DNA from: Candidatus Hydrogenedentota bacterium
GTDB lineage: Bacteria > Hydrogenedentota > Hydrogenedentia > Hydrogenedentales > SLHB01
Assembly: GCA_003552485.1 (NCBI GenBank)
Contig: PUMX01000504.1
Span: 1 to 11,126, forward strand
DNA length: 11,126 nucleotides
Direction: 5' to 3'
Positions 1 to 7,526 of this stretch are shown piece by piece (position 1 is the first letter of the stretch; each line of letters opens with the position of its first letter). Made by a program: the position numbers and the translations under genes. Below the pieces are notes generated by a model. That model was given only the letters and a program-made list of their open reading frames with translations, did not search any database and had not been told where the DNA came from.

Positions 1-1905
1 CCGGTGGCTGAGCACGCGGCTAAAGAATTGGTTAGGCATGTGGAGCAGATCTCGGGCGCGCAACTTCCGATTGCGCCGGAGCCGGAGATTCCAGAGGGCT
101 ACGCCACGCGACTGTTTCTCGGGATGACGGACGCAGCACGCGAGGCGGGGATCGACGCAGAGACCCTCGCGCCTGAGGAGTTCGTAATGCGATCGATAGC
201 CTCCGATCTCTACATCCTTGGCGCCGAGGACGACGCCAACCCTCTCAGTCCACGCAACTCGAAGAGCGGAACGCTATTCGGCGCCTACGAACTTCTGGAG
301 CGGTTGGGCGTTCGCTGGTTGTGGCCAGGAGAGTTGGGAACCTATGCGCCGTCCACCGATACCCTCGTGCTTGACGCCGTCGACGAAGCCATTGCGCCGC
401 GCCTCGCCTTCCGTGAGATCGCTTGGAGCCGGCTCCGTTCAGCGGCCATTGATCAAGAGGAGCCCTCGCTTTCGGAGGCCGAACAGATCCTAGGCTTTTC
501 CGGCGATTGCCTAGTTCGATATGGATATGACCTTCGGGACTATTTGAGGCGGCATCGAATGGGCGGGATGGACCGTAAGCCTTCGACCACTCATCGGTTT
601 AGCGGCTGGTGGGAAGAATACGGCGAGGATCACCCCGAGTGGTTCATGGAGCACGAGGACGGGACCCGTGGCCGGCCCGAAGGTTGGTCCTCCCGGCACG
701 TTCCCATCTGTGCAAGTAATCCTGATCTTCACCAGTATGTGGTTGATGATCAATGGGACGGCGAGAGTGTCATTCGGCTTGGTGAGGTGGATACGAAATA
801 CGTGTGCCAATGCGAAGATTGCCGCGCCTGGGACGGGCCGCAGGACGAGTCGCCGCCTTGGTTTGCGGCCGGTTTCTGGGAGCCAACGATGGCTTCGGAT
901 CGCTATGCGCAATTCTGGCGGACCATCCAAGCGATGGCCGAAGAGCGCAATCCGGGAACGTTGGTGACCACCTACATGTATTACAACTACTTCCCCGCTC
1001 CCGTTGGCGAGGTCACGCTCAACGAGAACGTATATGGCGAGTTTGTGCAATGGGGATTTGCGCCGGGTCACGGCGGCGAGGGATCGCTTCGCGGCGGCAC
1101 GCGCGGCGACAGTCCGGTGAACTTCTTTCCCATGCCCGGCGAAGCGTTCGACTGGCTTAAACAACAGTGGATGGGCTGGCGGAACACCGGAATGCGGATG
1201 GGCTATCGCCCAAACTATCTGCACGACGGTTGGGTCATGCCGCTTGTGGATGTTCGCCAGTCCGCGGAGTTTTTTCAATACGCGGTCGAGCATGGCATGG
1301 AGGGAGCGCGTTTCGACAGCCTCACCGGCCAGTGGGCCACGCAAGGACCGAAGCTGTACGTCCATATGCGGCTGCTCGCAAAACCACACTTGTCCGTGGA
1401 TGAGATCCTCGACGAATATTACGCGGCATTCGGTCCAGCCGCCGGTGCGGTTCGGGAATACTTCGAGTATTGGGAACAGTACTGTATCGAGAACGCGGAG
1501 CATTTTTGCGAGCTGTTTCTCGACGTAGGGATGCGATGGCAGAGATTCCCTCTGAAAGGGCATGAAGCGTTTCCGCCGGCGAGTTTCGAGCCGGCCGAAG
1601 ACATTCTGGAACGCGCGATGCAGGCCGCCGAGGAAGACGTCACTTCCACGTATGCGGAACGCGTCAAGTTCCTTCAGAAAGGGCTTGAACACGCCCGGCT
1701 GGCTGGCCGGCTTGCGGCTGTGTTCGATGGTCAGCGAGACATTCCGGAAGACTCGGAAAGGTTTGAGGAAGCTGTTGAGGCGCTGCGTGAATTGGTGGAA
1801 TTCCGTCGCGCCCATGAAGATCTTTACATCTCCGACTATTACTATGGCGCGTCGTGGCGCGAGGCCGGACGCTGGAACCTCGAACCCTTGTTCGCCCGGC
1901 TATAG
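1..1905 (+). CDS. DUF4838 / GH67-N-like protein, 5' partial
   Basis: The frame is open from the first base, and the first possible start (GTG at 4) falls inside conserved family sequence (AEHAAKELVRHVEQISG), so the true start and any signal peptide lie upstream. Counting from that GTG as residue 1, residues 1-112 resemble the N-terminal domain of GH67 alpha-glucuronidases, including the GAYELLERLGVRWLWPGELG block at 93-112. The larger DUF4838 core follows, with a CQCEDC cluster (Cys268, Cys270, Cys273) and many aromatic residues (around 320-350 and 395-410). The C-terminal part (about 445-630) is helical. Proteins of this type are common in carbohydrate-degrading environmental bacteria and are usually annotated as putative glycoside hydrolases; the reaction is generally unproven and I cannot assign catalytic residues. 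It is separated from radA by 100 bases and is probably a separate transcription unit. The family call is firm; the function is not. Confidence 0.8.
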   Translation, partial: PVAEHAAKELVRHVEQISGAQLPIAPEPEIPEGYATRLFLGMTDAAREAGIDAETLAPEEFVMRSIASDLYILGAEDDANPLSPRNSKSGTLFGAYELLERLGVRWLWPGELGTYAPSTDTLVLDAVDEAIAPRLAFREIAWSRLRSAAIDQEEPSLSEAEQILGFSGDCLVRYGYDLRDYLRRHRMGGMDRKPSTTHRFSGWWEEYGEDHPEWFMEHEDGTRGRPEGWSSRHVPICASNPDLHQYVVDDQWDGESVIRLGEVDTKYVCQCEDCRAWDGPQDESPPWFAAGFWEPTMASDRYAQFWRTIQAMAEERNPGTLVTTYMYYNYFPAPVGEVTLNENVYGEFVQWGFAPGHGGEGSLRGGTRGDSPVNFFPMPGEAFDWLKQQWMGWRNTGMRMGYRPNYLHDGWVMPLVDVRQSAEFFQYAVEHGMEGARFDSLTGQWATQGPKLYVHMRLLAKPHLSVDEILDEYYAAFGPAAGAVREYFEYWEQYCIENAEHFCELFLDVGMRWQRFPLKGHEAFPPASFEPAEDILERAMQAAEEDVTSTYAERVKFLQKGLEHARLAGRLAAVFDGQRDIPEDSERFEEAVEALRELVEFRRAHEDLYISDYYYGASWREAGRWNLEPLFARL

Positions 1906-2005
1906 GATAAAGGCGGCGCGCGCGCAGCTGGTTGCTAACTCTCAGGCGTTCCAGCAGCATTATCTTGTCGCGCCCATCTGAAAGCCACACATAGTGAGGG
2001 GGCCA
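1906..2005. other. Intergenic gap before radA
   Basis: About 100 bases between the DUF4838 gene and radA. It must hold the promoter of the radA-pyrE unit if transcription starts here, but I see no convincing -35/-10 pair. A 5-base inverted repeat (GCTGG ... CCAGC, about 1927-1955) has a long loop and no following T-tract, so I do not call it a terminator. The ribosome binding site of radA closes the gap. Confidence 0.4.
1996..1999 (+). promoter_or_regulatory. radA ribosome binding site
   Basis: A GAGG core within GTGAGGGGGCC sits six bases before the ATG at 2006. It decides the radA start: the in-frame GTG at 1994 would place the ribosome binding site inside the gene, and the protein from 2006 (MPKAKTTYACQSCG) matches the usual RadA N-terminus. 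Confidence 0.65.
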
Positions 2006-3376
2006 ATGCCCAAAGCCAAGACAACATACGCCTGCCAAAGCTGCGGCGCCGTGTTAATGCGATGGGTGGGCCGCTGCCCGGAGTGTGGCGAATGGAACAC
2101 GGTGGCTGAGGAGACAACCGCCGCACCCGGCGCCCATGGGCGCAGCCGCTACGGCGCCGCAGAAGCATCCCCGCCCCTTCCAATCACCGACCAAAGCGTG
2201 GTAACGCCGGATCGCCTTCCCGCAGGCCTCGATGAATGTGACCGCGTGCTTGGCGGCGGTATTGTGCCGGGCAGTCTGGTCCTTGTTGGCGGCGATCCGG
2301 GCATTGGCAAGTCAACGCTCATGCTTCAGGTATGCAGCAACGTGGCGGCGCGCCAGGGCAAGGCGCTCTACATCTCGGGCGAGGAATCGTTCAATCAAAC
2401 GCAATTGCGCGCGGGCCGTCTCGGTTGCCTCAATGACCGGGTATTCCTACTCGCTGAGACCTGTTTCGAGACCATTAAGAAACACATCACTGGCGGCGAT
2501 TACGAACTGGTTATCGTGGACAGTATTCAATCGGTGTATACGTCTGAACTTGCGGCTGTGCCGGGCAGCATCAGCCAGGTGCGGGACTGCGCCACGGAGT
2601 TCTTGCGCATCGCTAAGGACTGCGAAATCCCCATCTTCCTTGTGGGTCATGTCACGAAAGAAGGGGCCATTGCCGGACCCCGCATGCTGGAACATCTGGT
2701 GGATACCGTTCTATACTTCGAGGGCGAAGGAAAACAGTCACTGCGGATATTAAGGGCCGTGAAGAATCGGTTTGGCTCGACCAATGAGATAGGTGTTTTT
2801 GAAATGGGCGACGCGGGGCTCAAGGAAGTTCCCAATCCGAGCGCCCTTTTCCTTAATGAACGTCCGCATGGGGTTAGCGGCTCCGTGGTGATACCGAGCA
2901 TTGAGGGTACGCGCCCGCTGCTGGTTGAAGTACAGGCGTTGGTGGGCGATCCGGCGCCTATGTCGCCGCGCCGCACGGTGACGGGCGTGAATCCCAACCG
3001 CGTATCGCTACTGCTCGCTGTTCTTGAAAAGCGCGGTGGGCTGGCGTTCGCGGATCGCGATGTGTTTGTCAATGTAGCCGGCGGCGTGCGGCTGGAAGAG
3101 CCGGCCGCTGACTTAGCTGTCGCCATGGCGTTGGTTTCCAGCCACCGGGAATCGCCCATTGCGTTTTCGACGGCCGTGTTCGGGGAGGTAGGCCTGTCAG
3201 GGGAGATCCGCGCCGTGGACCGCGCGCGGCAACGGGTTTCGGAAGCCGCCAAATTCGGGTTCACCCACTGTCTGTTGCCGCGGAACTGCGCCTCGGACGC
3301 AGCGGACGCCGGGCTCGAGGTAATGCCCGTGTCGGGAGTCGGCCAAGCCATAGACATCGTACTGGAGAGGAGCTGA
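2006..3376 (+). CDS. radA: DNA repair protein RadA (Sms)
   Basis: RadA is a RecA-like, DnaB-related branch-migration ATPase/helicase acting with RecA in recombinational repair. The 456-residue protein has the full family architecture. A four-cysteine zinc finger lies at Cys10, Cys13, Cys24 and Cys27. The ATPase core has Walker A GGDPGIGKST (95-104), Walker B LVIVDS (168-173) and the segment GHVTKEG (214-220). The RadA-specific KNRFG motif is at 253-257, and an inactive Lon-protease-like domain spans about 280-456. Length is typical. The start at 2006 is chosen by its ribosome binding site and the family N-terminus. Its stop codon is immediately followed by the disA ATG. In Bacillus subtilis RadA interacts with DisA and limits c-di-AMP synthesis, so the adjacency is functionally sensible. 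Confidence 0.97.
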   Translation: MPKAKTTYACQSCGAVLMRWVGRCPECGEWNTVAEETTAAPGAHGRSRYGAAEASPPLPITDQSVVTPDRLPAGLDECDRVLGGGIVPGSLVLVGGDPGIGKSTLMLQVCSNVAARQGKALYISGEESFNQTQLRAGRLGCLNDRVFLLAETCFETIKKHITGGDYELVIVDSIQSVYTSELAAVPGSISQVRDCATEFLRIAKDCEIPIFLVGHVTKEGAIAGPRMLEHLVDTVLYFEGEGKQSLRILRAVKNRFGSTNEIGVFEMGDAGLKEVPNPSALFLNERPHGVSGSVVIPSIEGTRPLLVEVQALVGDPAPMSPRRTVTGVNPNRVSLLLAVLEKRGGLAFADRDVFVNVAGGVRLEEPAADLAVAMALVSSHRESPIAFSTAVFGEVGLSGEIRAVDRARQRVSEAAKFGFTHCLLPRNCASDAADAGLEVMPVSGVGQAIDIVLERS

Positions 3377-4462
3377 ATGGCGAAAGCCAAGCGTCAGACA
3401 AGCCAACAAGCTTTTCGCGAAGCCCTGGTGATGATCTCGCCCGGCACAAAGATCCGCGAGGCGATATCAGCTATCCTGCAAAGCCGGAACGGCGCCTTAC
3501 TCTGCATTGGCGATCCCAAGCGGCTGGCGGAGCTCTCGGAAGGCGGCATCGAACTGCATGCGCCATGCACGCCGCAACTGCTCTACGAGCTAGCCAAGAT
3601 GGACGGCGCCATCATCTTGAACAATGATTGCAGCAGCATCCTTTACGCCAACCGTTTCCTGCGCCCGGATAACACCATCCCCACCGACGAGACGGGCACG
3701 CGTCACCGCGCCGCCGAACGCATCGCAAAACAGACGAAAAGCATTGTCATCGCGGTCTCCGAGCGCCGTAGCAGTGTGACGGTGTACGTGCACAACATTA
3801 AACACATCATGGATACCGTGCCAACGCTGCTCAACAAGGCCATGCAAGCGCTGCAAACGCTCGAGAAATACATCCAGGTCATGGAGCAGACCATGACCGA
3901 TCTGAGTTCGCGCGAATTCCAGGACATGGTTACGATTTTCGATGTGTGCAAAGCGGTGCAACGTTGTGAGATGGTGCTGCGCATCACCACGGAAATTGAA
4001 CCGTATTTGCTCGAATTAGGCACCGAAGGCCGGTTGATTGAACTGCAATTAAAGGAGCTGACCATTCCCTTAGAGGAAGCCGAACTGGTGATTCGGGATT
4101 ACTACAAGGAGCGCCCGGGCACGACCTTTCAGCAGGTGCGCCAGCGCATCTCCGAGATCTCGCAGCAGGAGCTTTTGAATCTGTCCAATATCAGCCAGGC
4201 CCTCGGCTATGGACCAAACCTGCGCAGCGTGGACTCGTACCTGCCGTCCCGGGGATATCGGTTGCTTACTCAGACCCACCGCCTTCAGCCCCATATCATC
4301 GAGAACCTGGTGCAGCGATTCGGCTCGCTCCAGGCGATATTACGCGCGCCGAAGGAGGAACTGGTGGAAACAGAGGGCGTTGGCGAGGTTCTTGCCGAGC
4401 GCGTACGCACAAGTCTGAACCTGCTGCGCAGCCAGCTAACGCTTGACCGGGGAAGCCGTTGA
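3377..4462 (+). CDS. disA: DNA integrity scanning protein DisA, diadenylate cyclase
   Basis: DisA condenses two ATP into cyclic di-AMP and stops doing so when it meets branched DNA such as Holliday junctions. This 361-residue protein is collinear with Bacillus subtilis DisA (about 360 residues). The N-terminal DAC domain (about 1-150) has the catalytic DGA motif (76-78, in LAKMDGAIIL) and the RHR ATP-binding motif (109-111, in GTRHRAAER). A helical linker covers about 150-290. A C-terminal helix-hairpin-helix DNA-binding domain follows (about 300-350, with EGVGEVLAERV). All key residues are present, so it should be active. AGGAG (3368-3372) within the end of radA serves as ribosome binding site, and radA and disA abut with no gap. 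As an octameric DNA scanner it acts on the nucleoid. No c-di-AMP phosphodiesterase or receptor is seen in the window. Confidence 0.97.
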   Translation: MAKAKRQTSQQAFREALVMISPGTKIREAISAILQSRNGALLCIGDPKRLAELSEGGIELHAPCTPQLLYELAKMDGAIILNNDCSSILYANRFLRPDNTIPTDETGTRHRAAERIAKQTKSIVIAVSERRSSVTVYVHNIKHIMDTVPTLLNKAMQALQTLEKYIQVMEQTMTDLSSREFQDMVTIFDVCKAVQRCEMVLRITTEIEPYLLELGTEGRLIELQLKELTIPLEEAELVIRDYYKERPGTTFQQVRQRISEISQQELLNLSNISQALGYGPNLRSVDSYLPSRGYRLLTQTHRLQPHIIENLVQRFGSLQAILRAPKEELVETEGVGEVLAERVRTSLNLLRSQLTLDRGSR

Positions 4463-4464
4463 AT

Positions 4465-5274
4465 ATGCGTTATCTCATCGATTGTCTTGTCGTGCGCAAC
4501 GACGAACTCGCTCGCGGTCAGTACCGGCTGCGCCTGCATGCGCCGGAGATCGCCCGCGCCGCTGTACCCGGGCAATTCTGCATGATCGAGGTCGCGATTG
4601 GTCTGTATCCTTTTTTGCGCCGGCCCATGTGCTTCGAACAAATCGACGGCGATGAAGTCACTGTTTTGTATAAGGTCGAAGGCGTGGGCACGCGGCTCAT
4701 GAGCGCGTTCACGCCGGGACAACGCGTGAACGTGCAAGGACCTCTGGGCAAGGGCTTTCCCATCGATCCCGGGTTTGAACGACACATCCTCGTGGCGGGC
4801 GGCATCGGCGCCGCCACGTTCCCGGGGCTTGCTAAAGCGCTCGCCGAGCGCTGCGCGCATCCGCCGGAAGTCGTGCTGGCCGCTCGGAGCAAGGATTTCC
4901 TCTTGTGTGAAGACGAGTTTCACGCGATGGGTTGCGATGTGCATCTCGCCACCGACGACGGCAGCGCCGGACGCAAGGCCTTCGCCGCCGCCGCACTCGC
5001 GGAGCTTGCCCCAAACGCTGGAACACGGGTATACGCCTGCGGGCCAATGATCATGATGCGCACGGTCTCGGACGTCGCGTTGCAGGCTGGCGCCAGTTGC
5101 CTCGTTTCCCTCGAAGCGCAGATGGCCTGCGGCGACGGCGCATGCTTGAGTTGCGTGGTCGAGTCCACGGTCGAGCGCGAAGGCGAACACATGGTGCGGG
5201 TCTGTGTGGATGGGCCCGTGTTTGACACGCATTTGATTGACTGGGAGGCGCACAACACCGCTTATGCCCCCTGA
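4465..5274 (+). CDS. pyrK: Dihydroorotate dehydrogenase B, electron transfer subunit PyrK
   Basis: PyrK carries FAD and a [2Fe-2S] cluster and passes electrons from the PyrD subunit to NAD+. From the ATG at 4465 it has 269 residues, a typical length. Visible landmarks: FAD-binding segment RRPMC (52-56), VGTRL (75-79), nucleotide-binding GGIGAA (112-117), CGPMIMM (193-199), and the four cluster cysteines in MACGDGACLSC plus RVCVDGPVF (Cys222, Cys227, Cys230, Cys247). A TTG at 4459 overlapping the disA stop is an alternative start adding two residues; I prefer the ATG, which has GGAAG (4451-4455) nine bases upstream. The FAD motif has Cys where the family usually has Ser or Thr. The gene lies two bases after disA and overlaps pyrD by 11 bases, fitting stoichiometric expression of the two subunits. 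Confidence 0.95.
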   Translation: MRYLIDCLVVRNDELARGQYRLRLHAPEIARAAVPGQFCMIEVAIGLYPFLRRPMCFEQIDGDEVTVLYKVEGVGTRLMSAFTPGQRVNVQGPLGKGFPIDPGFERHILVAGGIGAATFPGLAKALAERCAHPPEVVLAARSKDFLLCEDEFHAMGCDVHLATDDGSAGRKAFAAAALAELAPNAGTRVYACGPMIMMRTVSDVALQAGASCLVSLEAQMACGDGACLSCVVESTVEREGEHMVRVCVDGPVFDTHLIDWEAHNTAYAP

Positions 5275-6193
5275 TTTACACACGCAACTCGGGCCATTGT
5301 CCTTGAAGAACCCTGTGATGGTCGCGTCGGGAACCTTCGGCTACGGGCAAGAATATGACCAATACTTTGACATTGGCCGCCTCGGCGCCGTTGTCACAAA
5401 GAGTCTGTCGAAAGCCCCGCGGGCCGGCAACAAGCCGCCTCGCCTCGTAGAAACGCCGGCGGGACTGCTCAACGCCATTGGCCTGCAAAACATCGGCGTC
5501 GAGGCCTATATCGCGGAGAAGGCCCCCTTTCTCCGCGACCGCAACGCCACCGTGGTCGTAAATATTTACGGCTATACGCCGGAGGATTACGCGCATCTCG
5601 CCCGGCGCGTCGAGGAATCGGGGACCGGTCACGCCATCGAGGCGAACCTTTCGTGCCCCAACGTCCACGATGCGCGCACGAGCCGCGGCGCAACTATGGT
5701 GTCCCAGGTTCCGGAAACCGTGCTTGAATACACGCGCGCTATCCGCGAGGCGACTTCGTTGCCGCTGTACGTCAAACTCACGCCAAATGTGCTCGATATC
5801 CGCGAGTCCGCATTGGCCGCCGAAGAGGCCGGGGCTGACGGCGTGTCACTGATCAACACGCTGCTGGGCATGGCCATCGACCCGGAAACGCGCAAGCCGC
5901 GCCTCGCGAATATTGTGGGCGGCCTCAGCGGGCCCGCTATCAAACCTGTGGCCGTGAAGATGGTGTGGAACGCGGCGCAGGTGTTGCGCATCCCCATCAT
6001 CGGCATGGGCGGCATTTGCACGGCGGCGGATGCCGTCGAGTTTCTACTCGCGGGCGCGCGGGCCATCATGGTGGGCAGCATGACCTTTCGCCAGCCGGAT
6101 GCGCCGATGCGCGTGCTGGCGGGGCTTGAGGACTATATGGAGCGACACGGGTTCAAGGAGGTTTCGGAACTGGTCGGAGCAATGGAGGTCTAA
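5264..6193 (+). CDS. pyrD: Dihydroorotate dehydrogenase, class IB catalytic subunit PyrD
   Basis: Oxidises dihydroorotate to orotate with FMN, step four of UMP synthesis, in the cytoplasm as a complex with PyrK. The 309-residue protein is a flavin TIM barrel with VASGTFGYG near the N-terminus (20-28), NAIGLQN (70-76), the substrate-loop catalytic cysteine in EANLSCPNV (Cys131), KLTPNV (171-176) and the FMN phosphate-binding IIGMGGI (245-251). A cysteine rather than a serine base, together with the adjacent pyrK, marks class 1B (NAD-linked). The ATG at 5264 is preferred over an in-frame TTG at 5237, because GGAGG (5244-5248) lies upstream of the ATG and MPPDLHTQLGPLSLKNP begins like family members. 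The spacer from that site is long (15 bases), so translational coupling with the overlapping pyrK probably helps initiation. Confidence 0.96.
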   Translation: MPPDLHTQLGPLSLKNPVMVASGTFGYGQEYDQYFDIGRLGAVVTKSLSKAPRAGNKPPRLVETPAGLLNAIGLQNIGVEAYIAEKAPFLRDRNATVVVNIYGYTPEDYAHLARRVEESGTGHAIEANLSCPNVHDARTSRGATMVSQVPETVLEYTRAIREATSLPLYVKLTPNVLDIRESALAAEEAGADGVSLINTLLGMAIDPETRKPRLANIVGGLSGPAIKPVAVKMVWNAAQVLRIPIIGMGGICTAADAVEFLLAGARAIMVGSMTFRQPDAPMRVLAGLEDYMERHGFKEVSELVGAMEV

Positions 6194-6199
6194 GGGCGC

Positions 6200-6889
6200 A
6201 TGGCCGCTAAGCTAATTACTGCGTTGGACCTGAATTCGGAGCGGGAAGCCGTCGCCGCCATCGAGGCCGCGCCAGACTGCCAATGGTTCAAAGTGGGACT
6301 GCAACTGTTTACCCGCTGCGGTCCTTCCTTTGTGCAACGGCTCAACAATGAGATCGGCAAGAATGTTTTCCTTGATCTGAAACTTCATGATATCCCGAAC
6401 ACGGTGTCCCACGCGGCGAAAGCCTCGGTAGATCTTGGCGCAAAGCTCATCACGGTACACGCTTGTGGCGGCGAAGCCATGATCGCGGCGGCGCGCAAGG
6501 CCGTCGAAGGATCGGAGACGCGCGTGCTCGCCGTTACCGTTCTAACGAGCATCACCGACGTTACATTGCGCGACGAAATCGGAATCCATGAACCGGTAGC
6601 CGAGGCGGTGCGGCGTTATGCGCGCTGCGCCGTCGAGTGGGGCGCCCACGGCGTTGTCGCATCGCCTCACGAGATTGAAACTATCCGTGAAGTCGTCGGA
6701 GACGGACCCGTTATCGTGACGCCTGGCATCCGGCCCGCGTGGGCTTCTGCGGGCGATCAAGCCCGTTTTACCACGCCGCGGGAAGCCTCTCAACGAGGCG
6801 CGGACTTCGTTGTGGTGGGGCGGCCCATACTCGAACACAGCGATCCCGCCGCGGCAGTGAAAGCGATACAGGAGGAGCTTCACGAATGA
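6200..6889 (+). CDS. pyrF: Orotidine 5'-phosphate decarboxylase PyrF
   Basis: Decarboxylates OMP to UMP, the last step of the pathway. The 229-residue length is typical of the bacterial pyrF group I type. Key residues are visible: Asp10 in ITALD, Lys31 in FKVG, the catalytic Asp-Lys-Asp array in FLDLKLHDIPNTV (Asp59, Lys61, Asp64), TPGIRP (174-179) and the phosphate-binding GRPI (207-210). The start at 6200 lies six bases after the pyrD stop, with GGAGG (6184-6188) inside the end of pyrD. The stop overlaps the pyrE start as ATGA. No oddities seen. Confidence 0.97.
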   Translation: MAAKLITALDLNSEREAVAAIEAAPDCQWFKVGLQLFTRCGPSFVQRLNNEIGKNVFLDLKLHDIPNTVSHAAKASVDLGAKLITVHACGGEAMIAAARKAVEGSETRVLAVTVLTSITDVTLRDEIGIHEPVAEAVRRYARCAVEWGAHGVVASPHEIETIREVVGDGPVIVTPGIRPAWASAGDQARFTTPREASQRGADFVVVGRPILEHSDPAAAVKAIQEELHE

Positions 6890-7464
6890 CGTCCGAAGAA
6901 GTGTTGCGGTTGTTTACGGAAGCGGGTGGACTCCTCGAAGGGCATTTTCTCTACGCGAGCGGCCGCCACGGAAGCCGGTTTTTGCAAGCTGCGCGCGTAT
7001 TGCAGTTTCCACAGCAGACGGAACAGCTTTGCCGCGCCATGGCGAGCTACTATCAAGATGACGGTATCGAGCTTGTGGCGGGGCCCGCGACGGGCGGCAT
7101 TGTGCTGGCCTACGAGACGGCCCGTCACCTGAACTGCCGCGCCGTGTTCACGGAAAAGGAAACCGGCGGCCAAATGGTCCTCAAACGTGGATTCGCCCTC
7201 AAGCCTGGCGTGCGGACGTTGGTCGTCGAGGACGTCATAACCACCGGCGGTTCCGTGCAGAAGACCGTGGACCACCTGGCCGAACGCGGCGCGGAGATCA
7301 TCGGCGTCGCCAGCCTTATCGATCGCAGCGGCGGCAAGGTGGACTTCCAGCCCCGGTACACGCCCCTCGCGAACATCACACTCGAAAGCTGGAATCCGGC
7401 TGATTGCCCCTTGTGCGCGAAAGGGCTGGGCCTGGTGGATCCCGATGATATCGTGGTGACCTAG
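6886..7464 (+). CDS. pyrE: Orotate phosphoribosyltransferase PyrE
   Basis: Joins orotate to PRPP to make OMP, the substrate of PyrF just upstream. The 192-residue protein has the type I phosphoribosyltransferase PRPP loop TLVVEDVITTGGS (111-123), GPATGGI (66-72) and the flexible catalytic-loop segment FTEKETGGQMVLKRGF (88-103). The tail has a CPLC pair (174-177) seen in the shorter OPRTase clade of Thermus-like and other bacteria rather than in the E. coli type. The start is an ATG overlapping the pyrF stop (ATGA), with a strong GGAGGAG (6871-6877) eight bases upstream. A longer reading from upstream would run deep into pyrF and is not supported. Confidence 0.96.
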   Translation: MTSEEVLRLFTEAGGLLEGHFLYASGRHGSRFLQAARVLQFPQQTEQLCRAMASYYQDDGIELVAGPATGGIVLAYETARHLNCRAVFTEKETGGQMVLKRGFALKPGVRTLVVEDVITTGGSVQKTVDHLAERGAEIIGVASLIDRSGGKVDFQPRYTPLANITLESWNPADCPLCAKGLGLVDPDDIVVT

Positions 7465-7495
7465 CGGCGCCGGCGCCGCCGCTCTCCAGAGCGGC
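7464..7495. repeat. Nested palindromes between convergent pyrE and rlmD, possible bidirectional terminator
   Basis: Two perfect dyads follow each other in the 62-base convergent gap. GCGGCGCCGGCGCCGC (7464-7479) is a 16-base palindrome starting on the last base of the pyrE stop. GCCGCTCT-CC-AGAGCGGC (7478-7495) can form a 7-pair stem with a TCCA loop. Neither is followed by a T-tract on either strand, so classical intrinsic termination is doubtful. The position favours a transcript-end role. Confidence 0.4.
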
Positions 7496-7526
7496 ATCGC
7501 GGGAACGCCGAGTAGGAAACTCGCCG

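Larger units (their letters stand above)
2006..7464 (+). other. Probable operon radA-disA-pyrK-pyrD-pyrF-pyrE
   Basis: Six same-strand genes separated by 0, 2, -11, 6 and -4 bases, leaving no room for internal promoters outside coding sequence. The order pyrK-pyrD-pyrF-pyrE is that of the distal half of the Bacillus subtilis pyr operon; pyrR, pyrB, pyrC and carAB are absent here. I saw no PyrR-type leader upstream of radA. Co-transcription is inferred from spacing only. Confidence 0.75.

Noticed and set aside
511..1815. Long minus-strand open frame (434 codons) antisense to the DUF4838 gene
   Set aside because: No recognisable domain, and it lies opposite a conserved coding sequence. Long antisense frames are expected in GC-rich genes.
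1927..1955. Possible terminator after the DUF4838 gene (GCTGG ... CCAGC)
   Set aside because: Only five pairs, a loop of about 19 bases and no T-tract.
4285..5283. Long minus-strand open frame (332 codons) antisense to disA and pyrK
   Set aside because: It spans two well-supported genes and shows His/Arg-rich shadow composition without motifs.
6739..6885. N-terminal extension of PyrE into pyrF
   Set aside because: It would overlap pyrF by about 150 bases. The ATG at 6886 has a strong ribosome binding site and gives the normal family length.
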